In this document: positions 47,630 to 56,942 of the stretch, in pieces
Layout of the letters: the number at the start of each line of letters is the position of its first letter
How positions within the stretch are numbered: position 1 is the first letter of the stretch
From: Alphaproteobacteria bacterium
GTDB lineage: Bacteria; Pseudomonadota; Alphaproteobacteria; Rhodobacterales; Rhodobacteraceae
Reading direction: 5' to 3'
Assembly: GCA_003331935.1 (NCBI GenBank)
Contig: QOQE01000001.1
Span: 62,001-126,000 of the forward strand
Length of the DNA: 64,000 nucleotides
The notes under the pieces: model-generated
What the model saw: only the letters and a program-made list of their open reading frames with translations
What the model was told of the DNA's origin: nothing
The model's database searches: none
Program-made: the position numbers and the translations under genes

Positions 47630-48382
47630 ATGCACGTTTTCTGCCCTGATTGTAATGCTGAATACAAAGTAAATGAGAGATCGTCTCTAACCAAGACTGT
47701 CAAGTTTGTGTGTGTTGAATGCGGAAAAACTTGGGTAGACAGGTTTGAAAAGCTTGAAAAAGCAAAAGTAATACGGGCATCATTAGAACCCATTGGCGAT
47801 GATGTGATTGAGAGCAAAAACGGAGAATTGGTAGCAGTAGAGCTCAACTCTTTGGCTTTAGAAGAAGTTCAAAATAGTTTTGGCGATCAAAAAAATTCGA
47901 GTGAATCAAAAGATAATAAGACTGAAGGCGATTATAATTTTCAGTTTGAGACAAGCGATGTCATGAATGAGCTTGAGAACGAAGGTCCTTCAAAATCCTT
48001 TCCAAAAATTAAAGATAAAATTGAGAGCCATGGTGACAACCAAATCGAGGAGCGCGATGCAAAGGAAATAGCGATTGAGAAAAGGCTAAAGGAGTCATCT
48101 GAACTATTAAAAAAAGCTAAGCAACCTCATATCGAAAATAAAGAGCCACCTCAAAAGAAGAATAGATCTAAAAGCCGGACGATTTTAGTGACTTTATCAA
48201 TCTTGTTGGTAGCTAGTTTTTTTACCTACAATCTCTTTATTTTGTTTCTTGATGAAATACTTAAAGACTTTCCATTTGTACAAGAGATCTTGTCTCAAAT
48301 AAGTTTTTACGGTACCCTTATCAATGATACCTTCGTAGCAATTTTAGAAAGGATAATGAATTTTATTCCCAAGTTGGTATAG
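47630..48382 (+). CDS. MJ0042-type zinc-ribbon membrane protein
   Basis: 250 residues. The first 40 form a zinc ribbon, CPDC and CVEC (FCPDCNAEYKVNE and VKFVCVECGKTW), of the MJ0042/zf-ribbon kind common in Proteobacteria. A long, charged, probably disordered middle (about 60-180) leads to one membrane helix (about 183-206, ILVTLSILLVASFFTYNLF) and a short tail. The function is unknown. The zinc domain would be cytoplasmic. Its last 20 bases overlap the end of lysA. Confidence 0.78.
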   Translation: MHVFCPDCNAEYKVNERSSLTKTVKFVCVECGKTWVDRFEKLEKAKVIRASLEPIGDDVIESKNGELVAVELNSLALEEVQNSFGDQKNSSESKDNKTEGDYNFQFETSDVMNELENEGPSKSFPKIKDKIESHGDNQIEERDAKEIAIEKRLKESSELLKKAKQPHIENKEPPQKKNRSKSRTILVTLSILLVASFFTYNLFILFLDEILKDFPFVQEILSQISFYGTLINDTFVAILERIMNFIPKLV

Positions 48383-49622
48383 CTTCTTTGTCAAATATTT
48401 CATCATAAGTGGGTCTAGTTCTGACAATTTCAAAACGTTTTTTATAAATCATAACTTCTGGAACCAAAGGCCTTGTATTATACTCAGAAGATAAAACTGC
48501 TCCATATGCTCCAACATCCAAAAAGGCAAAAAAGTCTCCTTCTTCCGCTTTTTCTACAAGATAATTTTTAAGGAAAGTATCGGTTGTTTCACAAACTGGT
48601 CCCACAACGTCATATACCTCTTCGCCTCTCTTTTTTTTAGATAACGGTATCAACCTGTGCGTTGCACCGTATAATGCCGTGCGAGAAAAGTCATTCATAC
48701 CAGCGTCAGTAACAAGAAAACTTTTATTTTGAGACATCTTACTATGTAGAACCTTAGTGACCAAAATACCTGAATTGCCGACAATATACCTACCTGGTTC
48801 AAAAATAATTCTACAAGACAAGTTTCCTAATATCCGCTTTACCAAACCGCCATATTCTTGCAAGTCAGGTTCAAGATCATCATCTGTATATTTGATGCCT
48901 AAGCCCCCACCGATATCAATATTTTCTAATTCAATATTGATATTCTTAAGCTCATAAATAAGCTTTTCTAAGTGTTCAAACGTCTGCCGGAAAGCATTTA
49001 AGTCGCTTATCTGGCTACCTATATGTACATCAATACCTACAATTTTTATTTTTTCTAGTTTGCTGGCATACTGGTAAATTTCTACGGCATCAGAAATTGG
49101 AATGCCAAATTTATTATCCGCTTTACCAGTCGAAATATTTTCATGCGTTCCCGCATCGATATCAGGATTTACTCTAAAAGCAATTGGTGCCTCCTTGTTG
49201 AGACTACTTGCTATTTTATTAATCATTTCTAATTCAGACACACTTTCAATATTAAATTGTAATAAGGACGATTTAAGTATTTCTGCAATTTCAAAATCCT
49301 GTTTCCCTACACCAGAGAATACAATTTTTCTAGGGTCGATACCTGCTATTAATGCCCTTTTGTATTCTCCGAGTGAGACAACATCAGCTCCGCCTCCAAG
49401 TTTTGCAATTGTTTCCAGAACGGAAAGGTTTGAATTAGCTTTTACTGAATAACATATCATACTATCCAATCCTTCTAATGACCTTTTAAACCGACCAAAA
49501 TTTTCTTCGATAACAGTTCGGGAGTAGACATAGAATGGCGTTCTTAAACTATTTGTTATCTCGCTCACCGCTACGTCTTCTACAAAAAGCTGATCTTGTT
49601 TATAAGAAATATTTTTATTCAT
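48363..49622 (-). CDS. lysA: Diaminopimelate decarboxylase
   Basis: 419 residues. The PLP lysine is in ICYSVKANSNLSVLE near 59. VDVHIGSQISDL, IDIGGGLGIKY and FEPGRYIVGNSGILVTKV follow. The active-site cysteine motif GPVCETTDTF is contributed to the partner subunit. It makes lysine from meso-diaminopimelate. The ATG overlaps the end of the lptM-like gene by 8 bases. Confidence 0.96.
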   Translation of the reverse strand: MNKNISYKQDQLFVEDVAVSEITNSLRTPFYVYSRTVIEENFGRFKRSLEGLDSMICYSVKANSNLSVLETIAKLGGGADVVSLGEYKRALIAGIDPRKIVFSGVGKQDFEIAEILKSSLLQFNIESVSELEMINKIASSLNKEAPIAFRVNPDIDAGTHENISTGKADNKFGIPISDAVEIYQYASKLEKIKIVGIDVHIGSQISDLNAFRQTFEHLEKLIYELKNINIELENIDIGGGLGIKYTDDDLEPDLQEYGGLVKRILGNLSCRIIFEPGRYIVGNSGILVTKVLHSKMSQNKSFLVTDAGMNDFSRTALYGATHRLIPLSKKKRGEEVYDVVGPVCETTDTFLKNYLVEKAEEGDFFAFLDVGAYGAVLSSEYNTRPLVPEVMIYKKRFEIVRTRPTYDEIFDKEAIPTWE

Positions 49623-49731
49623 CTTTAAATTGGTTGGTTTTTTCAGTTAAAAATGGTGATGATTTTACACCACAGCCAGTCGTGCAAAGGCAAGTTATTA
49701 TTATTACAAGATAAAATATAAAATTAGGCAT
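49615..49731 (-). CDS. lptM: Tiny LptM-like lipoprotein
   Basis: 38 codons, easily missed. A hydrophobic signal (FIFYLVIIITCLC) ends in a lipobox TTGC at residues 17-20, then GVKSSPFLTE, in the place of the LxGCGLKGPLY of LptM/YifL lipoproteins. The gene overlaps argH by 8 bases and lysA by 8 bases, exactly where LptM sits in other Proteobacteria (argH-lptM-lysA). In E. coli LptM helps the LPS-export protein LptD mature in the outer membrane. The assignment rests on context and lipobox. Confidence 0.78.
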   Translation of the reverse strand: MPNFIFYLVIIITCLCTTGCGVKSSPFLTEKTNQFKDE

Positions 49732-51121
49732 TTAATTTTCTCTTCCAAAACCTTATTTGTCTCTTTATTTCTCTCAATGCTGTTCCTCCAAAACTATTTT
49801 TAGATTCAATAGATTTTTCAGGAGATAAAATTTTAAACACATTTTTATTTATCTTTGGCTCAACTTTTGTAAGATCACTTAAGTTTAATTCGTTCAGTTT
49901 GATATTTTTTTTAGCCGCTATTTCCACAATCTTGCCAGTCAAAGAGTGGGCATCTCTAAATGGTATTCCTAAATCTCTGACAAACCAATCTGCCAAGTCA
50001 GTTGCCGTAGAAAATCCATTTGATGCTGCATTATACATGTTTTCCTTTTTGATTTTCATATTCTCTATAAGTTCCTGAGATATTTTTATTACAAGTATTA
50101 AAGTGTCAAAAACATCAAAAACAGCCTCCTTATCCTCTTGCATATCTTTAGCGTAAGCCAAAGGAAGACCCTTCATTACGGTGAGAAGCGATAGTAGCGC
50201 ACCATTGACCCTACCCGTCTTAGCTCTAATAAGCTCTGCGGCATCGGGGTTTTTCTTCTGTGGCATAATAGAAGAACCAGTTACTAAAGAGTCAGGTAAC
50301 GATATAAAGTCAAATTCTACAGATCCCCATAGTATGAATTCTTCGGCTAATCTACTAAAGTGAACCATAGAAATAGCAGAATCAGACATAAATTCTAAAA
50401 CAAAATCTCTATCGGATACAGCATCCATGCTGTTCCTCATAGGATACCTAAATCCAAGGCTTTTTGCTGTGTGAAACCTATCAATTGGGAAAGAAGTTCC
50501 CGCCAAAGCAGCGGCACCCAGAGGGCATTCATTCAATCTTTCCTTAGTTTGCTTAAATCGCTCTAAATCTCTGCCAAACATTTCTATATATGCTAGTAGG
50601 TGATGACTAAATCTTACAGGCTGGGCAACTTGCAAGTGAGTGTAGCCTGGAGAAACTATTTCAATATTTTTTTCTGCCTTTTTAAGAAAGCTTACCTGAA
50701 GTTTAGATAGCTCAGCCTCTATCTCTTCAATCGCTTTTCTTATCCAAAGTCTAAAATCAGTAACTACTTGATCATTCCTAGACCGAGCAGTATGTATACG
50801 ACCTGCCTCCGGTCCAATGATTTCGCCTAACCTCGCCTCGATATTCATATGAATGTCCTCTAAGCCGCTATTAAAAATAAAATCACCTGAGATTAGCTCT
50901 TTCTCTATTTTTTTTAACCCGTACAATATTTCGTTTTTTGTCTTTTTGGTAATGATACCTGTTTTAGCAAGCATCTCAACATGAGCCTTTGACCCTAAAA
51001 TATCCTCAAAAGCTAGTCTTTTATCAATATCTATTGAAGAGTTTATTTTTGTGAGTAGATCAGTCGATTTTTCAGAGAACCTCCCACCCCACATTTTATT
51101 TGATTTTTTCTTATTAGACAT
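49724..51121 (-). CDS. argH: Argininosuccinate lyase
   Basis: 465 residues from the ATG at 51119-51121 (GGAG 7 bases upstream; a GTG 12 bases earlier has no such site). WGGRFSEKSTDLL, LEDIHMNIEARL, HTARSRNDQV, GYTHLQVAQPV and the signature GSSIMPQKKNPD are complete. It releases arginine and fumarate in the last step of arginine synthesis. It is divergent from tlpA with 27 bp between the starts. Confidence 0.96.
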   Translation of the reverse strand: MSNKKKSNKMWGGRFSEKSTDLLTKINSSIDIDKRLAFEDILGSKAHVEMLAKTGIITKKTKNEILYGLKKIEKELISGDFIFNSGLEDIHMNIEARLGEIIGPEAGRIHTARSRNDQVVTDFRLWIRKAIEEIEAELSKLQVSFLKKAEKNIEIVSPGYTHLQVAQPVRFSHHLLAYIEMFGRDLERFKQTKERLNECPLGAAALAGTSFPIDRFHTAKSLGFRYPMRNSMDAVSDRDFVLEFMSDSAISMVHFSRLAEEFILWGSVEFDFISLPDSLVTGSSIMPQKKNPDAAELIRAKTGRVNGALLSLLTVMKGLPLAYAKDMQEDKEAVFDVFDTLILVIKISQELIENMKIKKENMYNAASNGFSTATDLADWFVRDLGIPFRDAHSLTGKIVEIAAKKNIKLNELNLSDLTKVEPKINKNVFKILSPEKSIESKNSFGGTALREIKRQIRFWKRKLNA

Positions 51122-51148
51122 TTTAAGCTCCACTACTACATCTCAAAT

Positions 51149-51724
51149 ATGGATACGATGATATTGCTAAAACTAGGGCCTTTACTACTGATCGTAAATC
51201 TTTTTTTTTCGTCTTTAGCAGTTGCTGAGAGTAACTACGAAGATAAGACTAAAGATATTATAGAGGGAGAACTAAGAAAATTTATTTTTTCAGATGGCAC
51301 TAAAACACTACCGAACCCTGTGGTTCTAGACATGGATGAAAATGTCGTTGAGATTGGTTCTAACGACGATATTTTGGTAATAAACTTTTGGGCTACTTGG
51401 TGCGCTCCTTGTAAAAAGGAGATGCCTTCACTTAATAATCTCGCAGAAAATATGAAATATGACGACGTGAGAATAATTACAGTAGCATCAGGGAGGAATT
51501 CAAAAGAAGCAATCGAATCTTTTTTTAGTGATAATGATTTAGTGAACCTTAACAAGTTTCGAGATCCAAGAGGAAAAATAGCCATGAGCTATGGAGTGAC
51601 AGCCCTGCCAACAACAGTGGTGATTGATCCTTCTGGAAAAGAGATCGGGCGCATCATAGGAGATATTGATTGGAATACTGAAAATATTCGCGCATTTTTT
51701 AGAAACTTACTAAAAACCAGTTAA
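51149..51724 (+). CDS. tlpA: TlpA-type periplasmic thioredoxin-like protein
   Basis: 191 residues. A signal peptide or anchor (about 5-27, ILLKLGPLLLIVNLFFSSLAVA) precedes a thioredoxin domain with WCAPC at 84-88 and the cis-proline in TALPTTVV. The TlpA/ResA group reduces disulfides in the periplasm, typically for cytochrome c or oxidase maturation. The divergent tlpA/argH arrangement is common in Alphaproteobacteria. Confidence 0.88.
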   Translation: MDTMILLKLGPLLLIVNLFFSSLAVAESNYEDKTKDIIEGELRKFIFSDGTKTLPNPVVLDMDENVVEIGSNDDILVINFWATWCAPCKKEMPSLNNLAENMKYDDVRIITVASGRNSKEAIESFFSDNDLVNLNKFRDPRGKIAMSYGVTALPTTVVIDPSGKEIGRIIGDIDWNTENIRAFFRNLLKTS

Positions 51725-51865
51725 GATCGTTCAAATGAAAAAATAAAAACGTTCTTTATTAATGAGGCTCTCTGAATTTATTAAAAGCAGGGTGTTTGTC
51801 TTGACTATTAAAACATTTAAATCTAAACGGACTATACTTAACAAAAATTTAACAGGAGTATAAAC

Positions 51866-52585
51866 ATGAGAGTAGCGCTCATAACCGGTGGAACCAGAGG
51901 AATAGGTGCTGCCATTTCAATTAAACTAAAAAAAGCGGGCTACAAAGTTGCGGCTGTTTACGCAGGTAACGAAGAGGCGGCCGCCAAATTTTCTACAGAG
52001 AATAAGATAGATGTATTCAAATGGTCTATTGGCAATTATGAGGAGTGTGTTGCTGGTATAAAAACTGTCGAAGACAAACTCGGGCCCATAGATGTTTTAG
52101 TCAATAATGCTGGAATTACAAGAGATGGCATGTTTCACAAAATGACCCAAGATCATTGGCGTGATGTAATCAACGTCAATCTTAATGGTCTCTTTAACAT
52201 GACACACCCCGTTTGGGACGGAATGAGAGCTAGAGAGTTTGGTAGAGTTGTAAATATTTCTTCAATAAATGGACAGAAGGGGCAATTAGGACAAGCAAAT
52301 TACTCTGCTGCAAAAGCTGGAGAGCTAGGTTTTACGAAATCCTTGGCCCTTGAGGGAGCAAGAAAAGGCATCACGGTAAACGCTATTTGTCCTGGATATA
52401 TAAATACAGATATGGTTAAGGCAATGAGTGAAAAAGCCATTGAAGCCACTGAAAACCAAATCCCTGTAGGACATTTGGGAGAGCCTGAAGACATTGCTCG
52501 ATGTGTAAAATTTCTGGTTGCTGATGAATCTACTTTCATCACGGGCTCGACGATAACCGCCAATGGCGGACACTATTTAATTTAA
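51866..52585 (+). CDS. phaB: Acetoacetyl-CoA reductase (NADPH)
   Basis: 239 residues of the short-chain dehydrogenase family. The nucleotide loop is GGTRGIG (8-14), NNAGITRDGMFHKM (about 80-93), and the catalytic Ser, Tyr146 and Lys150 lie in SSINGQKGQLGQANYSAAK. The QKGQ(F/L)GQ segment marks PhaB (PhbB) rather than FabG. It makes (R)-3-hydroxybutyryl-CoA, for polyhydroxybutyrate or for the ethylmalonyl-CoA pathway. No phaA or phaC is nearby. AGGAG precedes the ATG. Confidence 0.9.
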   Translation: MRVALITGGTRGIGAAISIKLKKAGYKVAAVYAGNEEAAAKFSTENKIDVFKWSIGNYEECVAGIKTVEDKLGPIDVLVNNAGITRDGMFHKMTQDHWRDVINVNLNGLFNMTHPVWDGMRAREFGRVVNISSINGQKGQLGQANYSAAKAGELGFTKSLALEGARKGITVNAICPGYINTDMVKAMSEKAIEATENQIPVGHLGEPEDIARCVKFLVADESTFITGSTITANGGHYLI

Positions 52586-53335
52586 CAGAAGAGGATAACC
52601 TGAACGAAGAATTTTATTTAACTCTTCTTCATAAACCACTTTTCCTGACACTGAATCCCTTTTGTGTACTGTTTTGGGAGCTAACAGTGTAAAGGCAGCG
52701 CTGCTGGTTTTAGTTGCCTGAACAATGATCGTTTTTGGGCTTGTGTCTTTAAAAGAACTTATGGGCTGAACAGTTATTTGGCCAAAGTGACTGCCAAGGC
52801 ACTCGATTATCTCTGGCAGCCTCTCTACTCTTTGAATAATCGTAATTTTACCTTTAGGTTTACACCTTTTCCTTGCTACTGAAAACCACTCCGATAATGG
52901 TACAGTTTCAACTTTAGCTTGATTTGAACTTGGTATGGGAGCCTTCTTGACGACATTCTTTTTAAAATATGGAGGATTCATGAAAATGTGATCAAATGAC
53001 AAAGATCTTAGCTCGCTTATACTGGACGCTATATCACTATTGAATATCTTAGCTGTAAAATTATTAAGACTTATATTCCTTCGACAGAGTTCAGCCACTC
53101 TTTTATCAAATTCAATTCCGTATACTTCCAACCCACTAACTCGATACAACAGACAGCACAATGCTACCCCATTTCCACAACCTAATTCTAACACCTTCTG
53201 GCCACTTTCTGCGGCAACAGACGCAGCCACTAACACGGAGTCCATATTTCCTCTATAGCCGTCAGAAAACTGAAGTATTTCTATTTTGTTGCCCAAAAAC
53301 TTATTTTTTGTTAGATCTTTTCTATCATCAGACAT
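52577..53335 (-). CDS. TrmN6-like SAM-dependent methyltransferase
   Basis: 252 residues from the ATG at 53333-53335; a TTG 54 bases further upstream would add an unlike extension. The SAM motif is VLELGCGNGVALC. FMNPPYF is the (N/D)PPY motif of N6-adenine methyltransferases. LGNKIEILQFSDGYRGNMDSVL at the start is typical of the tRNA1(Val) A37 N6-methyltransferase family (YfiC/TrmN6). The exact RNA target is inferred from family membership. Convergent with phaB (9 bp overlap). Confidence 0.84.
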   Translation of the reverse strand: MSDDRKDLTKNKFLGNKIEILQFSDGYRGNMDSVLVAASVAAESGQKVLELGCGNGVALCCLLYRVSGLEVYGIEFDKRVAELCRRNISLNNFTAKIFNSDIASSISELRSLSFDHIFMNPPYFKKNVVKKAPIPSSNQAKVETVPLSEWFSVARKRCKPKGKITIIQRVERLPEIIECLGSHFGQITVQPISSFKDTSPKTIIVQATKTSSAAFTLLAPKTVHKRDSVSGKVVYEEELNKILRSGYPLLLN

Positions 53336-53425
53336 ATAGAAATTCTTATAATTTATCTTTTCAATTGCCAATAGTTTTTGTAAACACAAGTTCTTTTAAA
53401 AACAACAAACAGTGGAATATATAAT

Positions 53426-54409
53426 TTGCCTACCAGCATATCAAAACTATCGGCTTTATTATCCGAAAAAATTAAAAATACAAACACAGTAATTGAAAAA
53501 AATCTCGTATCAAAAGAGACTACAATTATAGGGGATATTGCTTCTCATTTAATTAATTCCGGAGGAAAAAGAATTCGACCACTTTTGACGTTAGCGGTCT
53601 CCGAACTTTTTGGTTATCAGGGAGACAAGGATACCTTTTTAGCAGCTGCTATTGAATACATACATTCAGCTACCCTTCTCCACGATGACGTTGTTGATCG
53701 CAGTGAAAAAAGAAGAGGCCTTAAGACAGCTAATATGATATGGACAAATAAGTACTCCGTATTGGTAGGAGATTTCTTGTTCTCTAGGGCATTTCAGCTC
53801 ATGGTAAGAACTGGCTCTTTAAGAATAATGAAAACCTTATCAGACGCCTCCGCAATTATTTCACAAGGCGAAATTTTACAAGTAGGTATTGAGAAAAAGC
53901 TCGATGCATCTAGAGAAGACTATTTAAAAGTGATAAAGGGCAAAACATCAGCTCTCTTTTCAGCGGCGTGTCAAGCAGGAGCAGAAATTACTGACGCAAG
54001 TGACGCTCACATAGAAGCTTTGCGAGACTATGGCATGTCCATTGGAACCAGTTTTCAACTCATAGATGATCGCTTAGATTACTTGGGTAATGAAAAACAA
54101 ATGGGGAAAAATAAAGGCAACGATTTCTTTGAAAAAAAAGTAACGCTCCCGCTGATCCATGCATATGAAAAGTCCTCTAAAGCCGAGAAAGAAATTATAA
54201 AAGAAATTTTTCAGAAGCCCACACCAAATTATACTGATCTCAACATCTTTCTAGAAATCATGGAAAAGAAAAAATCTTTAATTTTTACGAAAACCCAAGC
54301 CACAATTTGGACCGAAAGATCTATAAAGGCTTTAGAAATAATTGAAGACTCAGAAATAAAGACTTTACTAATAGAGCTCGCTCAAGAAATTTTGGACAGA
54401 TCCTCTTAA
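53426..54409 (+). CDS. ispB: Polyprenyl diphosphate synthase (ubiquinone side chain)
   Basis: 327 residues from a TTG. GGKRIRPLLTL (IPP binding), the first aspartate-rich motif LLHDDVVDRS and the second IDDRLDYLG are present. The small residue pattern before the first motif allows a long chain, so octaprenyl or decaprenyl diphosphate for ubiquinone is likely. The exact chain length is not predictable here. It overlaps ispE by 4 bp on the opposite strand. Confidence 0.92.
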   Translation: MPTSISKLSALLSEKIKNTNTVIEKNLVSKETTIIGDIASHLINSGGKRIRPLLTLAVSELFGYQGDKDTFLAAAIEYIHSATLLHDDVVDRSEKRRGLKTANMIWTNKYSVLVGDFLFSRAFQLMVRTGSLRIMKTLSDASAIISQGEILQVGIEKKLDASREDYLKVIKGKTSALFSAACQAGAEITDASDAHIEALRDYGMSIGTSFQLIDDRLDYLGNEKQMGKNKGNDFFEKKVTLPLIHAYEKSSKAEKEIIKEIFQKPTPNYTDLNIFLEIMEKKKSLIFTKTQATIWTERSIKALEIIEDSEIKTLLIELAQEILDRSS

Positions 54410-55254
54410 CTCACTTTAGAATATTTGACCCACCATTTACTACTTTTTTGATTTAAATAGCTTACTGCTCTTTTTGCAATATCCTGAGTTCTATATAGAC
54501 CAAAACAAGTAGATCCTGACCCAGACATTCTGGTAAGTAAGACATCCTGCGTTTTATCTATAGTATCAAGCACCTCTTTTATTTCTGGCCATTTATTTAC
54601 TGCTACCGACTGGAGATCATTTCTCTGCCTTCTAAGGTAATCTATAAACTGGTCAGTTTTTCTAAAGTTAGTAAAGGGCTCTAATGGTTCATTATTTTTT
54701 TTACTAACATCTTCAAATACACTGCCAGTCGCTACAAATATTCGGGGATTTACTAAAACAATCCATAGATCAATCCCTGAAATATCTATGGGTCTAGTAA
54801 TCTCCCCTATTCCTCCTACTCTTGATGCTAAACTTAATACGCAAACTGGAACATCAGCTCCAATTTTTGATATAGCCTCAAACGAGGGCATTGGTTGATT
54901 GCAGTAATTTGTTATAAATCTTATTACGGCAGCTGCGTCGGCTGAGCCACCACCTAACCCTGCACCCAATGGCAAATTTTTTTCAACATTGATTGCAAAG
55001 TGATCTGCAAGAAGGTTTTCAAATAGCTTTAATGCTTCTATAACTGAATTGTTTTTAACATTTAGCGCCTTAGAAAACTCTCCTGTGAAAGTCAGTAAAT
55101 TTTTCTTGCCTTTTTTAAACGTCAAAATGTCGAATATATCTGTAAAAATAACTATGCTGTCAAGAATGTGGTACCCATCCTCTTTCACTCCCGTAACGTG
55201 AAGAGCAAGATTAATTTTAGCACATCCCTTTTCCTCAATGGTAATCTCTTCCAA
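54406..55254 (-). CDS. ispE: 4-diphosphocytidyl-2-C-methyl-D-erythritol kinase
   Basis: 282 residues from a TTG. GHMP-kinase motifs are visible: CAKINLALHVTG at the start, the ATP loop PLGAGLGGGSADAAAVI, and MSGSGSTCFGL near the end. It phosphorylates the CDP-ME intermediate of the MEP isoprenoid pathway, whose last enzyme, IspH, is at 40296. It lies 16 bp downstream of the TPR gene. Confidence 0.94.
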   Translation of the reverse strand: MEEITIEEKGCAKINLALHVTGVKEDGYHILDSIVIFTDIFDILTFKKGKKNLLTFTGEFSKALNVKNNSVIEALKLFENLLADHFAINVEKNLPLGAGLGGGSADAAAVIRFITNYCNQPMPSFEAISKIGADVPVCVLSLASRVGGIGEITRPIDISGIDLWIVLVNPRIFVATGSVFEDVSKKNNEPLEPFTNFRKTDQFIDYLRRQRNDLQSVAVNKWPEIKEVLDTIDKTQDVLLTRMSGSGSTCFGLYRTQDIAKRAVSYLNQKSSKWWVKYSKVS

Positions 55255-55270
55255 TATTCACAATCTTTTT

Positions 55271-56932
55271 TTATCTTAGCTTCAGTCCGTATAGCAATTT
55301 ATCTTCTGTATTTTTTTGGTCAACAGGTTCAGGTTTAAATGAAAGTGATTTTTTCCATTGAAACTGAGCCTCCCTTTTTCGCCCTAACATCCACAGAACG
55401 TCGCCTAAATGATCATTTACAATCGGATCAGTTGATTCGAGTTCCATGGCCTTTTCTAAGTATAGCAGCGCTTTTTCAAACTCTCCCGATTTAAAATGTG
55501 CCCACCCGAGTGAATCAATAATATGATAGCTATTTGGCTCTTTCTCAGCTGCGAGAGTGATCATTCGCATTGCTTGATCCAGCTTTTCTTTCCTTTCTAG
55601 CAAGCTATACCCCATGTAATTCAATATTTGAGGCTGATTAGGACTTAGTTCAAGAGCACTTGTAAAGTCTGCTTCCGCCAAATTCCAATCCTTTGATCGC
55701 TCAAATGAAATTCCGCGCAAGAATAAGATTGGCCATAAGGACTCAGTGTGCAACTCTCTTTTTGCAGCCTCAATCGCACCAGTATAGGACTTGATAGCTT
55801 CCTTATATAAACGTTGAGACCGTTGCAGACTCCCGTAAGTCTTCAATACTCTGGCATTCTTATAACCATCAGTGATAAATTTTTCAATGTAATCTAACGC
55901 TGCCTTATCACTATCTATTTGCTCAATAGCGTATGTTTTTTCCACAATACTATCCATATAGAACAAATCATTTTTTGAGAACCTGTCTAAAATCTCTTTG
56001 GATAGTCCATAGTTCTCGGTGTCAAAAAGGACATTAGCGGCTTTGAGCTTTAAGAATGAACTGGTTGGATAGGCATAATTAGCTAATGATAAATAAAACG
56101 GCTTATTTATACTATTTTTTCCTTCAAGCGGTACAGATTGTGACCACCTAAAAAACACCTCAGCGATCTGCTTATAAGGATTAATTGTAATTGATTTAAC
56201 TTCCTCGCCATCAGATAATCTATCCATGAGTGCTAATATATAATAAGAGTTATCACTAGCTAAGCGGACTTTTTTAACTATGCTTTCATATACTTTGCTT
56301 TCTTTATCTTTTTGGAAATATTCGAGTAAAGCCAGAGCAGATTCTGAGTCAAAAATGAAATCACTGAAACTTATATTTTCATAAAGTGTTTTGGCTTGCT
56401 CATATTCATCAAAATATACATAGGCCAATAATTGATTATAATTTATTATCTGCATTTGAGCCTCATTGCTGATGCTCATCGAGTTGATTAATTTGAAAGC
56501 TTTGTCTTTTTCATCGTTACTAATTAAAATCCAAAATTCAGCAACATTTTGAAAAATTGCTGGGAAACTTTTTTTATGCCGTTCAAACAATTCTAATATT
56601 TTACGATTTTCTTTTTTTTTTACAGACTCAGCAAAGATAATTAAATTGGCTACAGGATAGTTTAGTTCTAAATCATTAATTTTTCGCGATATTGCTGTTG
56701 CAACCTCAAAGTTACCTGACAAAGCCGAATAGATTATGCTTCTCTGTATAATTTCTCTCTCTGTTTCCCCTCTAGAAATTAGATCAATATAGTAATAGGA
56801 GGCATTTCTAAAATCTCCCTCTTTTTCGGCAAACTGACCTGCGATGTATGAGCCAGAGTTTGCAAAAAGAGCCTTCAATGAGAGATGCCACACTACTAAA
56901 AAAGCCAAAATCAAACTTTTAAGAAGTGACAC
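55271..56932 (-). CDS. Exported tetratricopeptide-repeat protein
   Basis: I place the start at the GTG of 56930-56932, which gives a clean signal peptide (SLLKSLILAFLVVWHLSLKALFA) and begins just after the ETF-QO stop; in-frame codons further up lie inside ETF-QO. The 553-residue protein is a chain of TPR helices; the clearest repeats are near the C-terminus (LNYMGYSLLERKEKLDQAMR; SLGWAHFKSGEFEKALLYLE). No enzyme motif. Such proteins act as binding scaffolds in the periplasm. The ETF-QO/TPR/ispE order recurs in Alphaproteobacteria. Confidence 0.85.
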   Translation of the reverse strand: MSLLKSLILAFLVVWHLSLKALFANSGSYIAGQFAEKEGDFRNASYYYIDLISRGETEREIIQRSIIYSALSGNFEVATAISRKINDLELNYPVANLIIFAESVKKKENRKILELFERHKKSFPAIFQNVAEFWILISNDEKDKAFKLINSMSISNEAQMQIINYNQLLAYVYFDEYEQAKTLYENISFSDFIFDSESALALLEYFQKDKESKVYESIVKKVRLASDNSYYILALMDRLSDGEEVKSITINPYKQIAEVFFRWSQSVPLEGKNSINKPFYLSLANYAYPTSSFLKLKAANVLFDTENYGLSKEILDRFSKNDLFYMDSIVEKTYAIEQIDSDKAALDYIEKFITDGYKNARVLKTYGSLQRSQRLYKEAIKSYTGAIEAAKRELHTESLWPILFLRGISFERSKDWNLAEADFTSALELSPNQPQILNYMGYSLLERKEKLDQAMRMITLAAEKEPNSYHIIDSLGWAHFKSGEFEKALLYLEKAMELESTDPIVNDHLGDVLWMLGRKREAQFQWKKSLSFKPEPVDQKNTEDKLLYGLKLR

Positions 56933-56942
56933 CCTTGTTGAC

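Noticed and set aside
51762-51863. 33-codon frame upstream of acetoacetyl-CoA reductase
   Set aside because: It contains that gene's ribosome-binding site, encodes a featureless basic peptide and lacks a site of its own. The 141-bp gap otherwise shows only a TTGACT and a TATACT too far apart to form a normal promoter.
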